NCBI GenBank assembly: GCA_026545765.1
Contig: CM048842.1
Location: 22,346,667 to 22,410,666 of the forward strand
DNA length: 64,000 bases
Origin: Plantago major
Taxonomy: Eukaryota > Streptophyta > Magnoliopsida > Lamiales > Plantaginaceae
Direction of reading: 5' to 3'
Shown: positions 1 to 9,280 of the stretch, one piece after another
How the letters are laid out: each line of letters opens with the position of its first letter
Position numbering within the stretch: the first letter of the stretch is position 1
The notes under the pieces: generated by a model
Told to the model about the DNA's origin: nothing
What the model saw: only the letters and a program-made list of their open reading frames with translations
Database searches by the model: none
Translations under genes and position numbers: made by a program

Positions 1-1117
1 CTCCTCTTCCACTAGTGTACGAACAACTTCAGCCCCGGGGGAGCAGACTAGCTCGCTGGTTCCAGAAATTACTACACCTACTGCTTCGGAGAATCAATTC
101 CTTGGGTTGCCTGCTCCTTCCACCATTTACCATTTTTCTTGTGGTGTGGACAAGCACGAACTAGAAAGTGGTTGTGGTGGAAGGTGCAGATGGTCTGAAA
201 AATCACTTTGATTACGTCTTCGTACCAAAAATATTCCCTCGAATTTAATCGTATCCTCTGTCCAGAGGTTAGGCTGTGCGACTCGGAGATCACCACGCGA
301 AACGTGCAGCTACTACATCCGAACCATCTTAAGTTGGTTAGATCGCATCAGTCACGTTTTTCCAGTAACTGGGGCGTCCATTTGGGTTTCCTCTAGTTAC
401 TAGGAAAAGGTGACTGATGCTGTTGTATTATCATGAGTTTGGCCCGGAGAGTTAACTTTCGTTTGCTGGCCACTTAGATTCGGAACGCCCAGGATCGTTG
501 TAAAGGATTCATGGTTCGGACATCAGAGTTACTCCTGAAAAGGTCCCTCTAACATGAGTTTGCTCTAATAGGATGCTGTGCCTATTCTACCCGGAAGTCC
601 AGGCTCGGAATGAAGCCAATTGGTCCGTGGCGGACGGTGGATACTACTCAAAGAACTACCTCCTGTTTTTGTAGAAAACAATGTAAATTTTCCTTGTTTG
701 TTGTGATTCGGACAGGCATGTCCGAACTTTGTAATTCGTACTTTGTAAGAAATACAAGATTTCTGTTGTGATCTATCTTTGTCCTGTTATATCTCTTCAT
801 CTGGATCTGGCTATGTAGGTTTTTTCCCCTTCAAAAAGTTGGTTTTTTCAATCATTCGTTACACCACTTGGCTCGGATCTCCTTGAAGGGTCCGAGGCAG
901 TATGTTTATTTTAATATAGCACTTGTTGTCTTGGAAGACTAAGTTGTATTGATTTGACGAAAATTCAAATACAACCGGTGGGCTTCGAGGCCGGGAAAAG
1001 AAAATGACAAAACTTTGACAGCTGACGTAGCATTTTTCTGGGAGTAACCCTAAGCATAAAACTTCTGTAGGTTCTTAGCATTCCATGTCCTCTTCAGAGC
1101 TCTTCCTTGGTCATCTT
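1..1117 (-). other. Tat element, 3' non-coding part between integrase and missing 3' LTR
   Basis: No convincing coding region is seen on either strand. Comparison by eye with the LTR at 6834-7736 shows no match, so this is internal 3' sequence and not an LTR. A pyrimidine-rich stretch near 818-850 is a purine tract on the element's sense strand, but no LTR start follows it. Confidence 0.6.
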
Positions 1118-2485
1118 CTAACTCGAAGCTTCCATTGTCTCTACCCCGATGACCTTGTAAGGTCCTTCCCATTTGGGCTTGAGTTTACCAACATTGCTCA
1201 GGATATCAGCTCTTCGGAGGACTATGTCTCCGACTTGTATATCCTTGGGAAGAACATGTTTGTTGTAAGCTCGGGCAGTCATAGCTTGGTAGCGGAGGAT
1301 GTTAGCTAGTGCCTTGCTTCTTTTGTCTTCGAGGAGCTCAATGTCATAGATTCTTGCGATTTCATTTCCGGCAGGTTGGTATTGTTGGATCCTTTGGGTT
1401 TCCACAACAACTTCAGAGGGGATGACCGCTTCTGAGCCATAGACTAGTGAAAAGGGTGTCTCCTGAGTAGAGGTGCGAGCTGTTGTCCAATGTGCCCATA
1501 AGACTCCATCGAGATCATCTACCCAGCTGTCTTGAGAAGTTCTCAGTCTTTTTTCCAAAATCTTGACGATGGTCTTGTTGATGGCTTCAACTTGACCATT
1601 GGCTTGAGGGTAGCCAATGGAAGTGAAGCGTTGTTCTATTTTGAAGGATTGGAGCCACTCTTTCAATCTGGCCCCAGAAAATTGTGCCCCATTATCGGAA
1701 ACGATGACCCTAGGAAGTCCAAAGCGGCAGATGATGTTGTTCCAAATGAAAGTTCTTACTTGGCTCTCTGTGATGATGGCCACTGCTTCGGCCTCGACCC
1801 ATTTGGTGAAGTACTCTACCGCGACAATAAGGAACTTCTTTTGGTGCGTGCCACGTGGAAAGGGGCCAACTATGTCTATTCCCCATTGATCAAATGGGAA
1901 CGCTATGATTGACAGAATCATAGGGTTAGTTGGGCGATGTGGTATGTTGGCATAGTATTGGCAATCTTCACAAGCACGAGCGAAGTTGGCAGCATCCTTA
2001 TCAATGGTAGGCCAATAGTATCCTTGCCTTATGACCTTCTGAGCCAGGGTTCGTCCCCCGGAGTGACTCCCACAACTCCCAGCGTGGATTTCCTCCAAAA
2101 CGGTCTTCGCCTCATGGGGTCCAAGGCATCTCATGTGAGCGCCAGTGAAAGATCTCTTGTAGAGATCCTCTCCCAGGATAAAATACCTGTTGGCTCTGCA
2201 CAGGATCCTTCTTGCTTCTTTAGGGTCTGAAGGTAGAGAGCCATCTTTGAGATAGTGAAATATGTCGGTCATCCAGCTCCTTTCGGTGCCTAGGAGGAAG
2301 ACTTGACCATTGGGGTTCACTAGGGAAGAATCTGTGAGAGTCATCAGGATGACGCACCTTGTGTCCAAAGCTCCTAAGGCAGAGGCATACTTAGAAAGGG
2401 CGTCGGCCCTCTCGTTCCATTCCATGTGGAATTGTTCAAGTGTGAATACTTCAAAGTGCTCAACCTCTTTCTGGAGAAGCTCCAA
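1118..2485 (-). CDS. Tat element integrase (with end of second RNase H)
   Basis: The open frame of 455 residues ends the pol polyprotein. Residues 1-45 match the tail of an RNase H domain (ERADALSKYAS). An HHCC zinc-binding module follows: His134, His141, Cys172 and Cys175. The catalytic core shows the D,D(35)E pattern, with Asp204 in DIVGPF, Asp264 in VSDNGAQF and Glu300 in ANGQVEAINK. The C-terminal part contains the usual Ty3 GPYKV segment. The protein would insert element cDNA into nuclear DNA after processing by the element protease. The first methionine is internal to pol, so it is not a true start. Family assignment is firm; activity is not claimed because the rest of the element is broken. 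Confidence 0.9.
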   Translation of the reverse strand: MELLQKEVEHFEVFTLEQFHMEWNERADALSKYASALGALDTRCVILMTLTDSSLVNPNGQVFLLGTERSWMTDIFHYLKDGSLPSDPKEARRILCRANRYFILGEDLYKRSFTGAHMRCLGPHEAKTVLEEIHAGSCGSHSGGRTLAQKVIRQGYYWPTIDKDAANFARACEDCQYYANIPHRPTNPMILSIIAFPFDQWGIDIVGPFPRGTHQKKFLIVAVEYFTKWVEAEAVAIITESQVRTFIWNNIICRFGLPRVIVSDNGAQFSGARLKEWLQSFKIEQRFTSIGYPQANGQVEAINKTIVKILEKRLRTSQDSWVDDLDGVLWAHWTTARTSTQETPFSLVYGSEAVIPSEVVVETQRIQQYQPAGNEIARIYDIELLEDKRSKALANILRYQAMTARAYNKHVLPKDIQVGDIVLRRADILSNVGKLKPKWEGPYKVIGVETMEASS

Positions 2486-3439
2486 TTATTTGATCATGTT
2501 GGGTCCTTTAGCAGTGAAAGACCCTGAAAACTGGGACTCTACGAGCTGGGAATCTGTATAGGCTTTGGTTCTTTTGACTTGAAGGGACCTTGCCATTCTC
2601 AAGCCGGTAAGTAGTGCCTAGTACTCGGCCTCGTTGTTTGTTACCTTGAAGTTGAGGGTGATGGCGTATTCCAGCCTGGCTCCTTCGGGGCTTTCAAGGA
2701 AAATTCCTATTCCTCCTAGTCGTCCAGTATAGGATCTGTCCACTTGTAGTGTCCAACATTCTTTACCTTCAAGTTTAGCTTCCAATGCGAGAGTAGGAAC
2801 TTTCCCATCTTCCTGCTTCTTGACGGAAGATGCAGGTGTTGAAGTGTGGGTTACTTCATCTAGGAGGAACATGTGTCTCACCCTCAGGGATTCATCCATG
2901 GGTTCCAGACACTTAGCCCAGAGTTGGACATTATTTTTGAACATTTCTTCAGGCTCATTTTCTTTGGTCCTTTCTTCTTCCGGGATAGCCTTCGCCTGAG
3001 TGAGCATGACGTAGCTCACGTCCTTTTGTGGACTTTCGATCCCTCCTTCCGTTTCTTCGGGGTAGTCCACTAGGAAGTCGGCAAGGACTTGGGCCTTCTT
3101 GGCTGACGGAGCTTGGTACCTAATATCATATTCACTTAATTCGATCGCCCACTTGGACAAATGCCCCGACTGATCTGGCTTGCCAAGGACATGTTTGAGT
3201 GGCTCATTGGTGAGGACAACGACTCAATGAGATTTGAAGTAAGGCTTCAGTCGCCGGGCAGTGTAGACCAGCGCGAAGGCGAGCTTCTCAATCTTGACAT
3301 ACCTAGCCTCGGCACCCATGAGGACTTTGCTTAAGTAGTAGATCGGCAAGTGATCGTTCCCTTGTATCTGCACCAATACAGAACTCATGGCCTCAGTAGT
3401 AGTTGCTAGATAGAGGTAAAGAGGTTCGCCTTCTACTGG
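2486..3439 (-). pseudogene. Tat element tandem RNase H region
   Basis: The first part continues from the reverse transcriptase and carries the Ty3 RNase H end (SKWAIELSEYDIRYQ). After a linker of about 90 residues, a second RNase H-like domain begins with a WTLQVDRSYT segment and continues through NNEAEY near 2620. A second, archaeal-type RNase H in this place is a known mark of the Tat lineage. RNase H removes the RNA strand of the RNA-DNA hybrid during reverse transcription. The region is broken in a few places. Confidence 0.8.
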
Positions 3440-4470
3440 TTAGGACAAGAGCGGTGGTGAAAGGAGATAGCTCTTCAAGTTATCCAAGGCCTCTTTGCAT
3501 TCATTTGTCCACTCGAACTTGTCTCCTTTCCTTAGAATTTTAAAGAAGGGCAGGTTTTTCTCGGCGGAATTGGAGATGAAACGGCTCAGGGCCATCACCC
3601 TTCTAAGGAGATTCTGCACCTCATTGATTCTCCTTGGCTGTGGTAGGTCCAAGATTGCCTTTATTTTTTTTGGGTTGGCGCTCATACCTCTGGGTTCAAC
3701 TTCATTCCGTACTTCCTAAGGATGGAAAAGCACTTATTTAGATGCTCTATGTGTTGCTCTTCAGTCTTGCTCTTTACTAGCATGTCGTCCACGTAAACTT
3801 CCACAGTTTTGCCCAACTCTTCTTTGAACATCTTGTTCACCAGTCGTTGGTATGTAGCACCCGCGTTCTTCAGGCCGAACGGCATGACTTTAAAACAGTA
3901 GACTCCTCCTGTTGCGAAGAAGGCCATCTTTTTGATGTCCTCTTGAGCCATCCTGATTTTCTACAAGCCCTGATAAGCGTCCATGAAGCTTAGGAGTGCA
4001 CATCTCGCGGTGGAGTATACTAACTGGTCAATGCGTGTTAACGGATAAGGATCCTTTGGACAAAACTTGTTAAGCCTAGTGAAATCATTGCACATTCTCC
4101 ATTTCCCTAGAGCCTTTTCGATGAGGACCACATTATAGACCCAATCAGAGTATCTGACTTCTTCAATATGTCCTACTTTCATTAACTTGTCTACTTCTCC
4201 CGCTATGATAGCATCTTCAACAGGCCCAAAGTCCTTCCTCTTTTGTCGGATATGTTTTACCGTCGGATCCATGTTCAGACGGTGAACTGCGATCCTTGGG
4301 TCTATCCCCTTAAGATCGTCAGTGCTCCAGGCAAAGATATCGTGATTGTCTCGAAGGCATGTGATGAGCTTCATTTCTACCTCCGCGCTCATCTCTGTTC
4401 CGATCCGGGTTATCTTCTCTGGATCTCCTTCAATCAATTGAACTTCTTTTAAGGCTTCATGAGGCTCCAT
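3440..4470 (-). pseudogene. Tat element reverse transcriptase
   Basis: Ty3-type RT blocks appear in order: KWRMCNDFTRLNKFCPKDPYP, MPFGLKNAGATYQRLVNKMF, then the catalytic EVYVDDMLVKS motif with the two metal-binding aspartates. The connection to RNase H follows (NEVQNLLRRVMALSRFI and FEWTNECKEA). The enzyme would copy element RNA into DNA in the virus-like particle. The region is in a few pieces. Order and spacing are normal for Ty3 pol. Confidence 0.9.
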
Positions 4471-4523
4471 CCTTGCGGTCTTAGGGAACTTCTACTTGAG
4501 CGTCCCAACCCCAATCTCTTCCC

Positions 4524-4793
4524 TTACTGGAGTAAGAGGCACATGAGGAGGGCTCCTGGGTCTTTCGGCGACCAAAAGAACGGGTGCTGAGGCTCCTCCG
4601 GTAATGGTATACTTCCAATGGGGCGAACTATAGAACCCCCGAATCCTACCAAAGAGGTGTACATGCACCCGTATTGAATATTGCCTAAGTGCACTTGTTC
4701 CACGGTTCTCTTAGAGATGACATTGGAGGAACTCCCTATGTCAACAAGTACTTTGTTGACCTTATAAGTGGCGATGACTAGAGAGACAACCAA
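4524..4793 (-). pseudogene. Tat element aspartic protease region
   Basis: The stretch contains the retropepsin-like active-site motif VLVDIGSSSNVI, followed by a hydrophobic segment with VGFGGS. It lies between the gag zinc finger and the RT, the expected place. It would cut the Gag-Pol polyprotein. Only a short part of the domain is open. Confidence 0.75.
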
Positions 4794-4915
4794 AGGAACA
4801 TCAGGGTCATTGAGATCTCCTCCACCAGACGTTGGTGGGGGAATTTCACTATCACCGAAAGTGATGGCATTTGTTCCTTTCAGAGCCAGCGGAGCATAGG
4901 CTCTATCATTGTTTC

Positions 4916-6781
4916 TTAGATGTTGTGCGGTCCTCTCCCTTGCATTTCAGGTACCTCCTTCCACATCTTCAGGATACCCGCGGTATCTTTGGGCATGGTG
5001 GGGTGAATTTCTATAGGAGGTGGTGGTAGGGATCTTGTCGGAGGTTCCGAACCACGCTCCTCCCTTCTTTGTTCATTTCTTTGGTGCCTGGAGGGCTCTT
5101 CTTCATACACTGGTTCTTTCAACTTTCCGCTCCTTATTAGCCCTTCTATTTCTGTCTTCAACTGGACACAGTCTTCAGTCGAGTGACCTTTGTGCTTGTG
5201 AAACCTACAGTATTCCTTTGAAGCTTTGTTCTTCTTACTGCTCCTTGTAGGTTTTGGCCATTGTATGTCCAAGTTTTTCTCAACAATCGAAGCCAAGATG
5301 TTGGATCTTAGTCTATTGACGCGAGTATATTCGGCGATCTCCTCGGAGGGGTTCTCTCCCTGCGGAACTCCCTCTTATCTCTAAATTCCTTCTTTTGTTC
5401 AAACTTTCCAGGTCGGGGAGGGGGTTCTTGTTTCATTGGCTCTTTTCCCTTTCTGTCCCCCGCTCTTATTGGGACATTTCTTCTGTGCTCCTCCCCATAC
5501 AAGACTTCTTTGTAGATGTCTTCATTGGAAAGCTTTCTTCTGAGATCATCATTGTAAGTGTTAGCATACAGGTGTCGGACCCGTTCTTTGATGCTGTGAG
5601 GCTCGACCTGGCGCACTTCGGCATTGAAGCGATCAAGGAAGTTCTAAGGTCCTCATGCTCTTTCTGGATTACTCCTGCCAAGTGATCTACTGATCTCTTT
5701 CTCTTCTTTCTCAAACCTTTTCAGGAAAAGAGAAGCGATATCCACATAAGACTTGATGGAGCCATTGGGCAAAGAGGTCCACCAATCCATTGCTTCTCCA
5801 AAGAGTGTAGTGGAGAAGTTAAGAGCCTTCATGTTGTCATTCAGGCCGTTGGTCTCCATCTTGCTCTCATACCTAGTAAGGTGCCCCACAGGACAAGTAT
5901 CCCCATAATAGTGCTCAAGATTTGGGATAGTGGAGTCGGGGCGCTTCCTTTCCCTCCTTATCTCATCACATAGAGGATTGGGTGCTCTAAGAGTCTCCTT
6001 CTCATGTGCTTTCACCATCTTTCTCAAAGTAGCGATTTGAGTTTCCAAGGCATTGGACATAAATTTGCTCGGCGGTTAGCCTCTCGCCCGTCTTTGGGTT
6101 GACGGCCACATCTGGAGGAAGATCATCAACGGGAACGATCGAGATGCTCTACGCCACGTGATCTCTTGGCGCATGCTGAAGAGCCCCACATCGGCTAGTT
6201 CCAGCTTCATCTGCTCGTGGTCTCTCCGGACTTCTTTCCCGGAGTTTGTGAGAAGCAGCGGCCCTCCTGTTGAGAAGGTTCCTTAGGTCCTCTGGTTGAG
6301 CTGGTTCCCCTAACCTTTGTTCGATTGGACGATGCTCATTCCTTGATTTTGCGGGTTCAGCTTGTCTTGAAATTGCCAAAGGAGGAGTGGGTTGGGGAGG
6401 CTAAAGGTTGTTCGATCCAAAGCATCCTTGAATAGTGGTGAGTAAGAGGCCAAACTGATTCTCGCTCATCCTAAACTCACTTGGGCGAATGATCTGCCCG
6501 TTTGGAAGAGTGAAGTTCCCCCCTGGAGGAGGACCGTGTGTTCCTGACGGACGAACCTGTCCTTCGACCCCGAGTACTTGGGCCCTTATCGGTGGATCAG
6601 CGGCTCTTTCCTCCTCTGAAGAGAGGCTAGCGGTGTGGCCATCACTTGGATAGTCCATTGTGTTTCTTGAAGTGGTTCTCGCCACTCTTCCTCTCCTAGT
6701 GGGAGGCCTGCCTCTTTGCCTTGGGGCGGACGTGTCAATTGCAGTAGCGTTGGTTCTTACTAACCTTCTTGTTCTTGCCAT
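4916..6781 (-). pseudogene. Tat element gag
   Basis: The likely start at 6781 opens with an arginine-rich N-terminus (MARTRRLVRTN). The capsid-like middle contains HYYGDTCPVGHLTRYESKM and MDWWTSLPNGSIKSY, a retrotransposon gag signature. Near 5200 there is a zinc-knuckle-like CRFHKHKGHSTEDC followed by QLKTEIEGLIRSGKL, typical of Tat gags. The product would form the particle and bind element RNA. It is broken into several pieces. Confidence 0.85.
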
Positions 6782-6812
6782 TACTGAAGAGAACGGAACT
6801 TTTCATAAAGAC

Positions 6813-6830
6813 TTCCCACAGACGGCGCCA
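6813..6830 (-). promoter_or_regulatory. Tat element primer binding site
   Basis: On the minus strand this reads TGGCGCCGTCTGTGGGAA, three bases after the 5' LTR end. TGGCGCC is the complement of a CCA-ended tRNA 3' terminus and would prime minus-strand cDNA. I do not name the tRNA because I cannot check it. Confidence 0.85.
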
Positions 6831-6833
6831 AAA

Positions 6834-7736
6834 TGTCGAGGGTAAAGGTCCCCCGAACACTTAAATGAGTTTCCCTTGTTCTTCATTATCCCTGAGTGCC
6901 TAGACCACCTAGCTCGTAGGGTCCAAAGAGTAGAAGCCCGTAAGAACCATTGTACTGATAAGAGGCGACGTGTGAAGACCTGCACAAGTAACTTGGAGGG
7001 GGGGGGGGGGGTTAGAACCTTATACCCGGTTTGCTAAGTGTCAAACCGGAAGGAGACTTTACTTGTGAGAGACTGTGAATCTACTCGGTATAACTATCGG
7101 GAATGAGTCGCAATTATGGCTTACCCTTTTACCTTGAGAAGTGTGCCCTATATATAGAGATTAACCCAAAATGGGAGGGTTCCACCAGATCGTGCCAAGT
7201 GTAAGGTCCGTATTGAGCCACCAAGGCTTCAATAGGCCCATGTCCCATTAATGACACTCGCCCCATTCCACTTTGGGCTTTCAGGGGTATTTTAGTCATT
7301 AATGTGAGAGTTTTTAGGGGCTTTGATGCAGTCTGCTGCGGGTTAAGGTCCGAAGAGGCAGCTACGGACGATTGGTTCGGACCGTACTGGGTTGCCTACA
7401 AGATACTCTTCTCAGTCAGTCAAGTACTTTTCCTTCGGACCTTGTGCCTCGGACCTCCTTACTCTCTAGAGCTAGTTCATTGGTTGCTTGTGAGGTTGCT
7501 GTGTTGAGTCCGGACGGGTGTCCGGGTTGGAGCCCGTGGTTACGGACCATTGGCAGGGTCGGATCTACTATCCTCTAGGGCCGTCCTGTCCTTTTAAGCC
7601 TGGGCGGATCGGGCTCGCCGGGGGCTTAGGGTCGGACCTCCGGGTCGGACTATAAGATCCCGGACTCAGACAACTTGGGATGCCTTAGGATTCGTTCCAA
7701 AGGCGCGTATGACGGATTGGACATAATTCCGTATCA
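6834..7736 (-). repeat. Tat element 5' LTR
   Basis: On the sense strand it begins TGATACGGAATT and ends CCTCGACA, directly before the primer binding site. A TATATATA box lies at about 7148-7156. A run of 14 G (plus strand) lies near 6998-7011. Beyond 7736 the sequence becomes the gag of element D, which fixes the outer end. There is no partner LTR in the window for dating. Confidence 0.8.
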
Positions 7737-7972
7737 ATAGATAGTTCGAAGACATGGGAAGAGGTCTCAAGCCAATTCCAATTACAATACATCCGATTTC
7801 CATGGTCCTTAATATCCACCAGGGGTGAAGAACTTCGAAGCTTTGAGTAACTAGAAGGAGAAACGTTCTACAAAGTTTGGAGGAGATTCAAGATCGCATC
7901 GCATAAAGAACCCGAGGTCGAGCGCACACAATTGCTATACTTCTACAAGAAGATAGAAAAAGATTATAGAGA
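7737..7972 (+). pseudogene. Element D gag fragment
   Basis: The translation shows KTWEEVSSQFQLQYIRFP and LEGETFYKVWRRF, matching element B gag (TTWDEVYNQFMLRYFP and LDGETFYKAWERY). These are the conserved blocks of the retrotransposon gag domain. The left end is the Tat insertion point. Fragmentary. Confidence 0.75.
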
Positions 7973-9280
7973 TTGATTGAAGAGGAGTGCGATGGGGTCA
8001 TCATGGAGCTTCAACCGGACGAACTTGTTGAGATATACGAGCGACTTAGCCAGGAGTCTAAGAGAGCAATGATTGGGAGGATTGAACTTGACAATATAAA
8101 GAAGAAAACACATCATCAATGCGACAAGCTAAGGGACTATGGACAATGGCTCGAAGCGGATGCATTCGAAGGGTTGGCTAATTAAGTATTGGATTTGGAC
8201 AACAATGATACTTCTTCCGACAAGAGAGAAGTTATGAGGAGACTACTTGAAGCAACTGAGATGATGGTTGAGGAAGAAGAAGAGATGATGAAAACTGAAC
8301 ACGTTGAAGTCGTATGCGGAAAACAAATGGAGAGTATGGAGGAATCGACTGAGACAGAGGTAGGAGATATCAAACCACTCGTACGAACCGAAGCTCAATG
8401 GACTGAGCATGTGGAAGAAGAAGCACACACCAAGCAAGAAGATACTCGAGGGAACCATCAAGTACTTGAAGCTAGTAAACAAGAGAATTGTGGGGAGTCT
8501 GAAGATAGGATGGGTGGCCTCCACAAGGCTATCGAACCACATATTCCACCACACCTTCGAAGTAGGCGACATACAGGTAAGCTTTCTGCTTCCCATCCTG
8601 ATTCTATATCATCTGTCGTTATTTGCATCACTAGTACTGCTACCCATGAACTCGAACCCGTAAGGAAATTAAAAGAAATTAAATTCGTTATTCCTGATTA
8701 TTATATTATGCCTTATGCGGAAAGAGACCAATCATTGGCAAATCCACTCACTCAACGTATTCCTGTGATTTTCCAACCCAATGATTGGAAGGGTTTCATA
8801 ACCACCCCTGACCATAAACTTTATTCTGACTATCTGACTAGCACTGCGCAGAAGTATAGAACACAGGAATACGAAACATTCTCAAAGGGGTACTGTGAAC
8901 CAAGTAATGCAAGATCTCTTAGGGACACGTCAATGGAAGGAGTCGAAGGAAGGCTATGGATTTGCAACCTAAATGATGAGAACATGTTGTTCGATGGAGA
9001 TCCAATAAGTCGAGTGGGATCTTCTACCAAGATAGTACTTAAAGGAATAGGAGTTAAGGAGTTCGGTGATCAGCCATGGGCTGATATAAGTGTGCTCGAA
9101 AGAAGGACTGGATACATTCATAAGAGAGATCATATCCACGAGTACACTAAGTATGACGATAACTTCTTCACCGAGCAAATCATTCTCCAGCTACGAAGAA
9201 AGATGAAGAGGGAAATACCCAGAAGGAGAAAGCTGATCGTGAGTTCAACAGGAAAATTGACAAGAACTGGAATGGGTTGA
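7973..9280 (+). pseudogene. Element D central ORFs of unknown function
   Basis: Two back-to-back frames (70 and 363 codons) lie where gag-protease lies in relatives. The longer one, from 8189, starts with a strongly acidic, glutamate-rich stretch (MMVEEEEEMMKTEHVE) and a methionine- and glutamate-rich linker with little predicted order. Next comes a more globular part (IPVIFQPNDWKGFITTPDHKLY, and GRLWICNLNDENMLFDGD). The C-terminus is basic (RRKMKREIPRRRKL). I recognise no domain. Elements B and C carry other sequences at this place, so this looks like a variable cargo position. It could be a diverged gag hinge plus an acquired segment. Confidence 0.5.

Larger units (their letters stand above)
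1..7736 (-). mobile_element. Ty3/gypsy Tat-lineage LTR retrotransposon, cut by window edge
   Basis: Read on the minus strand, the order is 5' LTR (6834-7736), primer binding site, gag, protease, reverse transcriptase, RNase H, a second RNase H, integrase, then about 1.1 kb of non-coding DNA. Two RNase H-like domains in tandem plus the gag zinc-finger style place it in the Tat lineage. The 3' LTR is not recognisable and should lie left of position 1. The element sits inside the gag of plus-strand Athila-like element D, whose gag similarity resumes directly after 7736. It is a broken copy with roughly ten interruptions spread over gag-pol; the integrase frame is long and open. Family and order are well supported, the exact left end is not. 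Confidence 0.9.

Noticed and set aside
1-1117. Possible 3' LTR of the Tat element
   Set aside because: No stretch matches the 5' LTR at 6834-7736 by eye, and no TG...CA ends or polypurine tract fit. It is treated as internal 3' sequence.
1532-2230. Open frames on the plus strand across the integrase region
   Set aside because: They lie opposite a clear integrase with catalytic motifs and show no family features.
6998-7011. G14 run in the Tat LTR as part of the same hairpin type as in SIRE
   Set aside because: No matching AAAAGACTA/TAGTCTTTT arms flank it. It is treated as an independent homopolymer.
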